64,000 nt of DNA from Pezizomycotina sp. ARF18 (Eukaryota; Ascomycota). The stretch spans positions 57,241 through 121,240 of the forward strand of contig AZLU01000095.1 of the NCBI GenBank assembly GCA_002224055.1, given 5' to 3'. The position numbers and the translations under genes are program-made. Below are positions 48,201 to 59,504 of the stretch, piece after piece (the first letter of the stretch is position 1; each line of letters begins with the position of its first letter). The notes under the pieces were generated by a model. The model saw nothing but the letters and a program-made list of their open reading frames with translations. It ran no database searches and had not been told where the DNA came from.

Positions 48201-49260
48201 CGGGCCGCGACGTCCCCCAAAAGTGAAGTACAAGGTAAAAGTATCAACGGCCGCTGTGTGAACCGAGACATAGACCGCAGATTCCGGGTTTCTGGGACTC
48301 GGACCCGAAAAAAGTGTCAAGCGAGCCTCGTTAATGTTGTTTTTCCCCTGCAAAATATGACAATAGAAGAATAGTACTTGGATTTTTGAAAAGCAACAAT
48401 TACTTTGGAAATTATAAAAACACCGGTATAAATCAATCATAGATTGGATCCCTCACTTTAGCTCTTATGTTTATATGTTTTTTATCATTTGGTTAATCAA
48501 AGATAGCGACATGTACATAAACGAGAATGCTGTAGAAAAAGTCCGCAAGAGTAAAGGGCATTCCCCATTGCAAGCTCTGACCAATCGAATCTGTTGCGTT
48601 ATTGATATTATTTCTATTCAAATACACTCTCTAAGGTTTATTGTAGTAAATATTGGCTCTTTAGATTTTTTTACTACTGAAGAAGACGATGAACAACTAG
48701 TTGTAGAGCACGAAAACCTGTAGGATGTTTTTCTCCCTCAGAACAGGTTTTTTCTCCGCCTTGGAATCTCATTTTTTTTAGATGCATATGCTTTTTTGGT
48801 TTGACTGTACATTTATGGACCGAAGATTAAAGCAGCTTTGAAAACGCCTTGTATGCATAATTTTCCCCCGCGAGTCTGTTATAACGGTGAAAAAAAAAAA
48901 GAATAGCAGGGAGAGGACGGGAGGGAAGAAAAAGAAAAAGAAAAAAAAACTGATAGTAACCCGGATTCACAAACAAAGAACAAAGAAACCAAGAGCGAAG
49001 AAAAAGGACCTTCTTTACCTCTGCTCCAATAAGAATAATAATAGTACTAGTGTAGTTCCTTTTTTTCTTTCTTTTTTGTAACCAAACAAAGAAGTAAAGA
49101 GAAAAAAAGCTATTATAAACCTAAACAAGGGATAATATCAAAGTTGTGTGGTTCTGAATACTTCTATTAACTATACATAGATAGCGTAATTATATTAACT
49201 GGATATTGGAACTATACGAGTTTTCTTAGGGAAAGGATATGGATATTCTGCGTGAGACAG
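44384..49260. other. 4.9-kb spacer: Argonaute leader plus unassigned DNA
   Basis: 44384 to about 45200 is probably Argonaute 5' leader and promoter: a GTAAGC donor near 45013 and a GTTTGCTAAC branch with CAG acceptor near 44462 suggest a leader intron. A CAG/TAG trinucleotide tract lies at 45199-45228. The rest (45.2-49.2 kb) is A/T-rich with many A or T runs and short unrelated open frames. I found no conserved motif on either strand, and no transposase, reverse transcriptase or terminal repeats. Confidence 0.5.
45199..45228. repeat. CAG/TAG trinucleotide repeat
   Basis: Six CAG units pass into TAG units upstream of Argonaute. It is non-coding in every frame I checked and a simple-sequence repeat only. 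Confidence 0.8.
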
Positions 49261-52200
49261 TCACTTCACCGTTGAAATCCGAACGCTGTGATGGGAAAAA
49301 AATGAAGTTAGCGCAAGAAAAAGAAAAATACCCTTCCCGAATGTTGTATCCTTAGAAATAAAGCGGCAAGGGTAACGTACCATTTACGGGCATCCCAGGC
49401 TGCGATGGGATGTTGATGTTCTGCAACAGCTGACCATCCCTCCGGACTGAATCGCGCAGCGGTACGATCGAGCAGGGGGATCACGCTCAGAAGTCCCATA
49501 ATAGCCTCTGGAAGAGGTGCCGGAGGCGGCGCGGCGGCGGCGGGAGCGGCGGGCCCTGGAAGTACCCGCCCTGCCCGCCCTGTTTAGGCTGGTAGTCCCT
49601 ATCTCTATCCTAAACCCGTCTACCTTGTGGTCCGAGCGCGATTCGTGGGCCCTAGCCGCGTTTGCTCTCTTTTGCTGATCGAGGCGCGCCGGCTGCTCCT
49701 TGAGCGGGGACTCTCCCGGTGAATCTTGCGTGGACGCTCGTTCTTGCTGGGGAACTCGCTGTCTGAATCCTCCGCAAACCTCTTAGGGACCTGTCGGTAG
49801 AGCATAGGCTTGGAACTTTCTGTTGCTTTGGACGTAGCTGCGTTTTCGGTGAGACAATGGGTAGGAATAGTGACGGATCGATGGCTTTGTACGTATAGCG
49901 TTGAGCAAAGAGCTTCAACTGAGGTCTAGAGAATTTGTCAAAACGAATTAGGGAAAGCCGCAGAAACATATTTAGGTTAAAGGCACAACTATAGACATAC
50001 CTTTTGGGAACAATTCCTTCATGCGACTCTCTAGCTTCATGATCTGGTGCAATTCGCCGTATTGCGATTCGTACTCGTAAAAAAGATGGTACACTCTGCG
50101 GGCTTGGTCGGCCTTCTCCGGCGGGAACTTGCCAACAAAGGTTTCGAAAACAGATCGTGCATCTGCATGACGTGAAATTAGTATAAACCGTTTGCAAAAA
50201 GGTAGGCAAGGAATTGAACAAATAGAAGAATGCACATACTTGTGATGTCGTTAGTGGAAATCAAGAATTTCATATATTCCAGATGGAACTCTTCTTCTTC
50301 CGCGAAGACTTTCATGCCACGATCAAAAATCCTGGTCGCAGATGATCTTTGTAGCAATGATATTCCATTAAAGCGCTGGCCACGTAAACGTCGGACGTAA
50401 TCTTCCCTCTCTTGCGAGCGTCTTGCAAAAATCTGCCTAGACCTCCAACAATGTCTCCCACTTTACCGTGGCCTTCGAGTCGTCTCATGGCGCGCATTAA
50501 ATTTATCCATATAGAAGAAATCGTTTTGGATAATATTAAAAGTTCCGCTTGGTCGCATCTCTTAAAGTCGAGATCTGTGCTTCTTTCGTTCTTGCTAATG
50601 CGCCGTCTTCATCGTCGTCGTCATCATCGCGATCTGGCCGCATCGCACCCATGTTGGACTCCTCGATCTTAGCAATCGTGTCCGCCTCTTTTGCTTGAAC
50701 TTTCGCGGCAAGGTTGTAATAGACATCAAGGAGATCGTCATAAACTTGGCGAACGGGAGCACTCCTCCGTTTCACCGCTTCTTTATCTTCTGCCGGCGGT
50801 GCGGGATGCTTGATTCTAGCCATTCGGCATATCGAAACGACAAAAGACAGCTTTCAGGGTTAGCGATCATCCCTTGCTTCAGGAACTCACTGCTCTTTTT
50901 CCTTCTTGATGGAGAAACAGTAGTTTGACGCTTCAAACCACACGTCGGGCCAAAAACGAAGCGCCATCAATGCCTGCCTGTAAACGTAAATTATTCGTTT
51001 CTGGAAGGCTGCGGGGTCCTCCTGCTCCAGGACAAGAGGGTCGCCTTTTTCCCAAGCGATCCATTTCATCCAAAGTTCAACCTGGTGCATAAATTCTTCG
51101 AACCCGTCAAACATGGGTGCTGGCCGGAGTCTTGGCAGCGATGTCCTTACGAGGCCATTGGTGAGATTCCTTAGTTCAGAAAGCGAAGATCGTGCTGTCA
51201 TATATGACGGCGATTTCTCTTGAAGGAATTTTCGACCTTAAGGGTACAAAAAGTCAGCTTAAAACGCCTCAAGCGATATAAAGAAAAGGAGAGCTTTTTG
51301 ACTTACAGTAATCTTGTTCAATCCCATTTCAAAGGAATCGTACTCCTTCCATAGGCCTTCTACCCCTGTGACCGGAATACAAATGACCCTTTGGTACACT
51401 TTTCTCAGATGGTCCATCTTTTGCTGGTCTTGCCAATTGCTCCCGCCATATTTCCCGGACCACTCTTATAAAGTCACATAGTCCTGCCAGATCCTCCCAG
51501 AGTCGCGGTCGATCCAATGTTGCTCAGCACAAACTCGTACGCCTGCGAAACGATGTTACGCGCTTTGCCACTTGCGTCAGTCGAGAGATTGTTGCGCCTT
51601 CGGATATATCCTAGATACAGAGACCAGAGTTCAACGTTCGGAACCGTGAGGAGACACCTATTGAAAAGCTGCTCCACCTTAAAGAAATCGTTTGCGTTTA
51701 ATTCGAATTGACAGTACGCAACCCATTGTTCGGCTATCATGAATTTCGCAGCAACAAAGCAAAGAAAAAAAATTTTAAGTTCTCTTGTTAGCACGGCAAA
51801 ACAAAAATTGTTGAAATACTAGAATAGCAGGAAGTTCTTACAGCAGTTGGAAAGACTTGAGAAATCTTTCGTAAGCAGACCGTGTCTCGTCATCTTGCCC
51901 TTCTTTTGGTGTTCTGTGATCAACGCCAGCCATGCCTCCACGTCCCCCCTGGGGTCCTCCGCGATCCGATCCTCCAGCTGTCCGATTATGTCTTGCGGTA
52001 GGCGCTTCCTCTTCCCGCCGTGCGCTGCTGTAGCATTTCCAATTACCGCTGATCTTGCTGATGACGATTCGACTGTGGGAGTAGGGGGTTTTCGGGGAGA
52101 GGAGATTTAGATTCGGCAGATGAGGGCTGGGGCATAGGCACAGCAAGGGCGGAATTATCATTAGCATTTTAGTGGGGGAACGAATTTCAGGCGGGCTCAA

Positions 52201-52835
52201 TAGTTCACGGCAACTTGTTCACCGTTCTAGCGGTGGCCTCTCCGACACGTTCCCAGGTACGTCACCGTCATCTTCGTCAATCACGAATGGGCCAGAAGCG
52301 GACTCGGGTCATATTCGGGTCCTCCACCGGCAATAGACCTTGCTCCTCCTTTGATCGGCAGACCTTGGGAAGATGCCGGAGAGTCAGCCGCGTGTAATAC
52401 GGCGTTGTCCATCATGGCAGACGTAGGATCGTATTCCGCTGAGTCATTGGCGACGCGGACCTCTGTGGGGATGAAAGCGCTCGCGGCGTCGAAACACGAG
52501 AGGTTACTGCGTTGTCGGCGGCCAGTTCAGCGTCCATACTATCGTCTTCTTTGCCCCCTCCATTCGCTGGTTGTTCTTGTTGTTGTGGTTCTTCCTGCTC
52601 CTGCGGTTGTTCCTCTTCCTCTTCTTGTCCGCTTCTTCTTCATCTTGTAGTAGTAGATAGTCATCAGGCGCTGATACTAACGAGGTTTGATTTTGGTCAT
52701 TTTGGTTTTCTGTGTCATCAAATGATTTGCAACGTTTCCAGAATCATTCTCATTAAGTTCAGCTTCATCCGATTCATGCTGCGCTTTCATTTGCATCAGG
52801 AAAGCTGCCTCTGGATCGAGATCCTGCGCAGACAT
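49261..52835 (-). CDS. RNA14: mRNA 3'-end-processing protein RNA14
   Basis: HAT-repeat (Suf family) scaffold of cleavage factor IA, the CstF-77 equivalent, needed for pre-mRNA cleavage and polyadenylation; nuclear. It begins MSAQDLDPEAAFLMQMKAQH followed by an acidic/Ser-rich N-terminal region. The HAT array includes QWVAYCQFELNANDFFKVEQ, LFNRCLLTVPNVELWSLYLG, YIRRRNNLSTD, VTGVEGLWKEYDSFEMGLNK, WMKWIAWEKGDPLVLEQEDP, YVYRQALMALRFWPDVWFEA, RQVYDDLLDVYYNL, a DARSVFETFVGKFPPEKADQ segment and YHLFYEYESQYGEL. The C-terminal part has PEAIMGLLSVIP and a short spliced last exon ending ISTVK. Introns are numerous. Missing-base frame breaks occur in the N-terminal quarter in particular. Clf1-type HAT proteins are the main alternative; the Suf-like order and C-terminus favour RNA14. 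Confidence 0.87.
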
Positions 52836-53298
52836 GTTTGCGTAAAACTATGAAATAATAGTAAACGATAATAATGGATAGTGATTGTTGATAAATTGCT
52901 ATGAGGAAGAAAAAAAAACGAAAAAGAAAAGAAAAGAAAGGAAGAAACAAAGGAATAATAACGAGGAAATAATAGAAATAGAAGAAAGAGAGAGAAAAAA
53001 ATATTAATAAAATAACAACCAAATTGCCCTCTGGGAGCAAAATCGCCCCTCTACCTCGCTCAAAGCCCACACAACCTTTCTCGGCTCTCCAATGTATTTA
53101 TTGTTGAAAAAGCGATGGATATACTGTGCAGCCTGCTACTATTGTCTAGATAAGATGGACGAACGTTGAAGGTGATTTCGATTGATTTTTTGTATGCCTA
53201 CAGGGTAGAAAAAGAAGAGCGTTTGAAGACACAGTATTAGAAAGAAGGAATTCAATAGAAAGGGAGAGGCTGCGGTAGAATCATAAGGAAGGGTTACC

Positions 53299-53329
<31 letters not shown>

Positions 53330-53701
53330 AGAGAGAAGGGAGAGAGAAGAGGGTGGACAATAGGAGACGTACAAGTCGCAACAGTAACAAATGACAGAAG
53401 AATATAAACGCCTTCGAATGATGAACGAGCTTTGTGGTCGTTGAGTGAGGAGGACGATGAGGATGAGGAGGAAGATGGAATGGAGAGAAACTAGGAAAAA
53501 GAAGAAAAGAAAAAGAAAAAGAAAGAAAGAAATAACAGAAAGGGAAGTAAGTAAGTAAGTAAGTAAAAGTAAGTAGAGTGTTGTCACAACGTTGGTGTGG
53601 AAGAAAAATTAAAAAAAAGTAAAAAAAAAAAATAAAATAAAATAAAAATAACGTGAAGGGGTGTGGTGTGCGCTGTGTGTGACGCTTCGGGTTTAAGAGA
53701 G

Positions 53702-53732
<31 letters not shown>

Positions 53733-54015
53733 GAATTTAAAGCGCGAAAAAGAACGCGTCTTTTTTTTCCTTCTTAAGGTGGGGACTGAAAGAATCTCTT
53801 GGCGTTTCCAGAATGCTTCTTATTACACGAGAATCATGACGTCCTTTAGAGGGAAGAGTCGAGATAGTATTGTATCGTTTAGTGTTATTACAATAGAAGC
53901 AATAGAATCATATAATAATGTCAAAAGACTTAGCACGTATCCCATTCGCCAAATTGCCCCAGTAGCTTACAAGAGTATCCTACAAATATATATACCAGTT
54001 GTGCGTAGTAAAATA
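52836..54015. other. RNA14 leader and FMP25 3' flank
   Basis: An extremely purine-rich plus strand (A and G runs over most of 52860-53740), so pyrimidine-rich in the RNA14 sense direction. It includes a long A run at 53300-53326, a GTAA tetranucleotide repeat at about 53546-53570 and an A run at 53704-53729. No gene. Confidence 0.6.
53546..53570. repeat. (GTAA)n microsatellite
   Basis: Five to six tandem GTAA units in the purine-rich RNA14 upstream region. Simple-sequence repeat. Confidence 0.8.
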
Positions 54016-56175
54016 TTACGAACGTATCTGAGCGTAACAGCCCGTGACGCATCTACCGGCGACCACCTTCTGCTCAATCTCTACCGACCTGTTCTTCCCA
54101 TTCTGGTCCACAATCTTAACCTTCTGGCTGGTACCACCTGCAGTCTGTGCTCTTCCCTCTTGCCCAGAGAGTCCACGGAGACGGGGTCCATGGGTGGGAT
54201 ATACGTCGGGATCGCCAAGTTGTTCCGTTTCCCCGTACCTAGCTGGTAAAACTCGTTGCCGCCGAAGAACATAATATCCGATCCGAATAATACGTCCAGG
54301 TTCTTAGACGATGACAACCTGACGTTTGTGATGTTGTCAAGGATGACGGCGGTGTGCGTGCCTCCGACGGTGAAGTACGATATCTTGATAGGGATCACTT
54401 GCTTTTGTTTATCGGAGTCTTTAAACAAGTTAAAAAAATAAAATAAAATAAAATTCATGGCCAGTTAGCACATGAAATAATCAAAACTGGACTTCAAAAG
54501 CACGGCACTTACACTCAAAAAGTCCACTTAACAGCGCAATCTTCTGAGGCTTTGCTTGCGCGCTAGACCATTTCCCCGTCCCTAGTGCACCAAAGACACC
54601 GTTTCCGCAAGCGAACACATCAAACGTCGACCTCTGCGAGTGACTGGAAGTCGAGTTTATGTCGCGCGTCTCCATAACAAAGTACGAGTTGAGCCCGCCG
54701 GCCGCCACAGACGCACTTTGACAGGACCTCTCCCTTATAGAACGACTTGACGGGGAGTAGGGTGGGAACAGAGCTACCGTCGGCAGCGTATTCGAAGCCG
54801 AGCTGGCCGTTCGAGTTATCTCCGAAGGTATATATCCTGCCGTTGGCGTCGACCACTACGGAGTGATAGTCGCCAGCAGCTACTTGGAGATTTTCAGACC
54901 CTTGAGCTCCGTTACTTCGTGAGGCATGTCGAACGGCCCTTCCGGCCTGTTCTGCCATAGTAAACCAGGAATACCCATCTGGCCTTTGTCGGGATAGGAC
55001 GTGCCCGAAGCAGCGAATGCGAAAACGCGGCCGCTCGACGTCAGTAGAAGCGCATGTTCTTGACCAACAGCGATGTCCACAATTCTATTTTAAAAAACAG
55101 AAAATATTTGATTAGCTTGGGCTGCGTGTACCTAGGTTGAATCAAGAAGAAGACAGCTCCTCGGAGAAACTTACTTTTCTCCAACCCCAGAGGAGCTTCT
55201 ATTGGACGGTATGCTATCGGAGAGCGTGACTTCTGCGTCCACAGCGACGACCAACTCGACGATTGCTCCACGGGTTTGGTAAAGCTCTCTTGATCCTCCT
55301 TCAAGAAAGGTAGCGTATAAACGTTGCCCGATTTTGATAGGGCAATGATCTTGTCTTTACTGAGCTCTACTTTTTTAATATCCTTGCCTTTCAAAGTCAC
55401 TCGGGCTCGACAAGATCGCTGAGTAGCCTGTGCCCACTGTAGCAGATCTCCATTATCCGTAACAGCGACTAGGAAGTAGGACAGCTGTCAGTCCTATCGA
55501 ACAACTATATCAAAAGCTAGAGAAGAACTCCCCTTACCCCTACATCTCGAGACAGCTTGAGATCCCGCAAAACGTAACCGTCAAGGAATGGTATTCTGCG
55601 AGGCGTTTTGATAAACTCTTCTGGCGAATCCGGCGCCGCAACTCGTCCACTGCGCGCAGAAAAACAAAAAAGATTTTTCCCAGTGTTAGTGTTTCAGTGT
55701 TAAGGATTCGCCAACGATTTTAAAAGTAGTGTTCGAAATAACGCAACCTGTTCGATCCCCAACATAGACGCCCGGGTGATCCCAAAATTGAAGCACCTTG
55801 AAATTTTCAGAAAAGACAAGCCAATGTTAACTCTTAGTACAACATTTATTTTGGAGCACGGCGGAGAAAATTAAGATGCATGTGTTACGTCGCAATACCT
55901 ACTTGATCGTGCTGCGAGCTCAGTTCGATCTTGCGCTGGTCTGTTGCGACGTCCGCTAGCAGTGATTGTCCGTGTTTGTAGTGATAGTATACGAGGCCAG
56001 CAGCTAGGGCCGCCGATGGCAAAACGATCGGAGGCGATGTGCGTATGGTATTACGTGGCGGGGCAGTCGAGAAGCGACGGTAGACATTCTCTCTTGAAAG
56101 GTCGAGCCTGCATGTAGCGCTGGCTCTTGTCCGCCTGGATAATTGCCTGCTCGCCGTACTTGCTATGCGAAACAT
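54016..56175 (-). CDS. FMP25: FMP25-like mitochondrial RCC1-repeat protein
   Basis: Mitochondrial RCC1-repeat protein; the yeast relative Fmp25 supports assembly of the cytochrome bc1 complex. The N-terminus (MFRIASTASRQLSRRTRASA) is Arg/Ser-rich without acids, a typical matrix presequence. It is followed by one TM (VLPSAALAAGLVYYHYKHGQ). Seven-bladed propeller repeats are visible as VAVTDNGDLLQW-like, KIIALSKSGNVYTLPF, DIAVGQEHALLLTSSGRVFA, AAGDYHSVVVDANGRIYTFG with DNSNGQLG, FDVFACGNGVFGALGTGKW and MFFGGNEFYQLGTGKRNNLA. The end, after a frame correction near 54120, is KVKIVDQNGKNRSVE...CYAQIRS. It is called FMP25 and not a nuclear RCC1 because of the presequence, the TM segment and the degenerate repeats. 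Confidence 0.82.
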
Positions 56176-56907
56176 TGTCGAGAACGAAAGCTAGAAAGTT
56201 TTGCGGTGTTTTGGTGGGGTGAGAAGAACTGCCCATGTAAAATAGCATCATTACTATCACAGTTTCGGCGGTTTAAAAATAAATTGCACCGCAGCGAGCC
56301 GCAATCATAATAATTTTTATAATTTTCTTAGTGTCAAGTACATACTTATAACCACCACTCGATACCGATGATGCTTCACACACGATATCTCAAGTAAGTG
56401 AAATGAAAATTTAATTTCTTCATATCGAGAAATTTCTAGCCTTATTCAGGAACAGGCCTTCCTGTATACTATCTAGCATACAATCGGCATCTAATAGCCT
56501 TTAGAAGAGGGCAGCTAAGTATTCTGTAGCTTGTTGCTCGCCAAAAATTGAAAGAAAACGCCACCATAAACAGCAACCATGCAAGCAAAGAGGGAAAGGT
56601 ATATCTAAAATAGATAAAGAAAATAAGACGTGAAGACAAAAGTCCAGGCAGGGACACTCTATCTTTCGAGAGATCACCACACGCAAAGAAGAAGATAATA
56701 AAGGGGATACAAATGAAGAATAATAAAATAGAAAGTTATATTGCTGAAATAGAAAAGAACTCCTTTACACCAAATACCGCTATATCCCATCATGTACATC
56801 TCTTCATAAGATTGTTAAATATTTTTTTGTACAAACCGTGACGTAGCCCCGGAACTTTCATCTTTTTCTCTCAAGAGAAAAGGATGAGAATGAAATAATA
56901 AAAGATC
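56176..56907. other. FMP25 promoter and 3' flank of the next gene
   Basis: About 730 bp of A/T-rich sequence, with no gene recognised. Confidence 0.6.
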
Positions 56908-58598
56908 TCAAGTATGTATTCTTCCAGAGTTTGTCCTCCGGCCGCGATTATCCCATTTAACACTTTGGTTATGCCGTTCGTCTTCGTCTGTTTGCCGGTC
57001 TTTTCTTCGCCAGTTAATTTAACGCCGAAGTCGTCCTCATATTCGTCATCATCAATGGGTTCAATAGTTGCAATTTCCTCTTCCTCTTGATTTCCCCAAT
57101 CGGTCCAGTAGTAAGCTGATACGACCGTCCTGCAGCTACCCGTGCGGCAATTCGCAGCATCATTGCCGCGACGTATCCCGAAGGTCGCATAAACGCTAAA
57201 TCTAGTGTCTTGTTGATATAATGGCCGTGGCTTTGTGCGCGAAATTTGAAAAAGTTATGCGGTTGTTCTTAGCATCCCGCTGTAAAATCACGGCATCTTC
57301 GCCCTTTCTAGTTGTATCGAGGTCTGAAATAAGCATAACCGACCCCGTTGTACCTCTTCTCCTTCGAATCGCAGTTGGGGAAGAAGGCCGTGAGACACTG
57401 CTCCACTCTTCCGATCTGTGTCACTTTCTAAGCCCGAAAGCGACGGCGATGAGTCAGCATCGTTCATCGTTTTAATCCCGTCAGCCCCACCGAGATATTT
57501 TATCATCTTCCCGAAGGTAATCATCGAGGTCGCCGGATCTGGTGAAATATCGAAGTTTGGCCGTCCAATCGGAGGGGCGATACCTCTTTCCTCTTAGGTA
57601 TCCGTATAACTCCAGAGCGTGGCGTTGATATCGAGTTCCTATCGGGGCTCTTAAGCCCGAAGCAGATCGCGGCTGGAGAAGATGTCACATAATTTTGTAC
57701 ATTGTCTATTGTCGTGACAGTTGGAGCAGCGGCGGAATGGGCCATGTTGAAAAGCTCGGTGGCCCTTTTCCTGGTCGGGGTGGCTTGTTTGTTGGTGATT
57801 GGCGAGTTCAATGCCGCGGATATCGAGCTCTCCCCAACCTTGGTTTGCAGCATTGGTAACTTCTGGCCAATCACTGGCACATCATTCTCGAACTTCCGTA
57901 TCTTTGATATCTGAAGCTTGCTCTCTGTTCTGGCACTGAGAAATAGGCTTGCCGGCCTTGCTGAAAACGTCATCTTTGGTGTCTGAAACTAATACCAACG
58001 GCGCTCCCCCACCGGTAGTTCGACCCGTCTGGATTGCGCTTGGTGCGGAGGAGCCGAGGGTCTTGGAGTTTTTAGGATCTGTAGGGGTTAAGGCGCGCCG
58101 GAGCAAACTTGCCCTCCTGGTGTGAGGTCCTGTCGCCATTGAAATATTTCGGCTCAAAACCGTGTACTAATTTGTAACTTGAGTTAACCGAGCTATTATA
58201 CGATGACGGATTAGACTCGGCATCCCTTGCAGCGGCAGCCCTTATCGACTCAAAAGTAGATATATGGGCTGAAACTTTGCGCCCATAGATGCGCGCCGAA
58301 AGAACTTGAAGTCTTCTAACGGCGTCTGTACATCGTCGGATTCGCGGGCTTCCTGTGTCCGTCTCCTATTTGTAGGAGGCTCATCCCCCATATAGAGTGG
58401 AAACATATGCTCATCAACAGAGCTAGCTACAGAGCTTGGCACAGAATTAGGCAAAGATCCAGTGCTATCTTTTCTTTGGGCCCTGCTTGCCGATAATTGT
58501 CTTTTGCTAAAACGGAAGCGGCACTTCCACCTCGACCTCTGGAATTTGAAGGACTCTGAAGGGACAAGGCAAACGTTCGAAAACGCATACTTTATCAA
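56908..58598 (-). CDS. Uncharacterised Ser/Thr/Pro-rich protein
   Basis: A series of overlapping minus-strand frames joins into a coherent, mostly disordered protein of about 530 residues. Landmarks: DEHMFPLYMGDEPPTNRRRT, QTPLEDFKFFRRASMGAKFQ, a STFESIRAAAARDAES segment, GPHTRRASLLRRALTPTDPK, TPTRKRATELFNMAHSAAAP, GVIRIPKRKEVSPLRLDG and a C-terminal acidic stretch with VVSAYYWTDWGNQEEEEIAT and DDDEYEDDFGVKLTG. Repeated S/T-P sites and basic patches (RRASLLRR, PKRKEV) resemble a phosphoregulated nuclear protein, but this is inference. I do not recognise a family. Frame breaks are frequent and no clear introns were mapped; the start could be at 58593 or further upstream (coding-like sequence at 59020-59245). 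Confidence 0.5.
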
Positions 58599-59471
58599 GT
58601 ACTTCTTTTAGCTCCTCTACCAAAATCGAAACCGGCTCAGCCCTAAGATTTCGCTTAAATTAGTTGCTATGCTTCAAAAAGCCGATGACGACAGCGAGGG
58701 TGTGCGAATTGTTTTTACTTCCTTTTCTTTCTATTTTCTATTTCTCGTGCACAACCAGAAAAATTGGATGAAAAAAAAAAAAGAGGCACGTACTCTAGAA
58801 TTCCAGTCGCCAGTATTGATTTTGACGTATTCTCAAGACGAATATTGCGTTTTCTTCATCAACGCACCAGGCGGCTGATTTTCGGAAGAAGAGGGTGTAA
58901 TATGGCCCCGGACGATATAAAGGCACATTGGAATTTTACTCTATATACCCGTAGAGGACCTTTCAACACGACCCCCAAAAAAGCACATTAGCATTTCTCT
59001 CGTAACATAGCATTAAACGCTCCTCAGGGGAAAATGCACTGTGGACGCTACGAGCTCATACCACTAGCCAAGGTCCGCTCCGAGGTATTGCGGAATGGGA
59101 GAGATTCGATACGACCACTTTCTCTCCCGCTAACACTCCTCGAAGCTGTGAAATGGACGATGCGGGCAGAACTATGAGAGAGAGAAGCTCAATATTATCC
59201 TCCGACTCGTCAATCCTCCCCGTACTCGATCTCGACCTATTTACATTATTCGGATTTGGCTGATGAACGGGAGGGAGAAACTTCTCCTTGGATTCGGTAG
59301 AGAGGTCATTTCGTGTAGGAGAGGGCGAGGGCTTCTTGTTTATCTCTTGACGGCCAAGGATCTCTGGTCGAAGAGAATTTTGGAACCGAACGGCACCCCT
59401 CCTGGGATGCAGATATATACTAGCGATCTGCTAACAAGTGTTGAAATGCCTTGTTTACGGTGCTAAGACGG

Positions 59472-59504
<33 letters not shown>

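Noticed and set aside
1330-55036. Six GCGGCCGC (NotI) sites suggesting vector or linker sequence
   Set aside because: Several fall inside conserved coding motifs where the encoded residues fit the family, as in the DHA2 transporter (TAAASYFMT), the sugar transporter and FMP25. No vector backbone flanks them.
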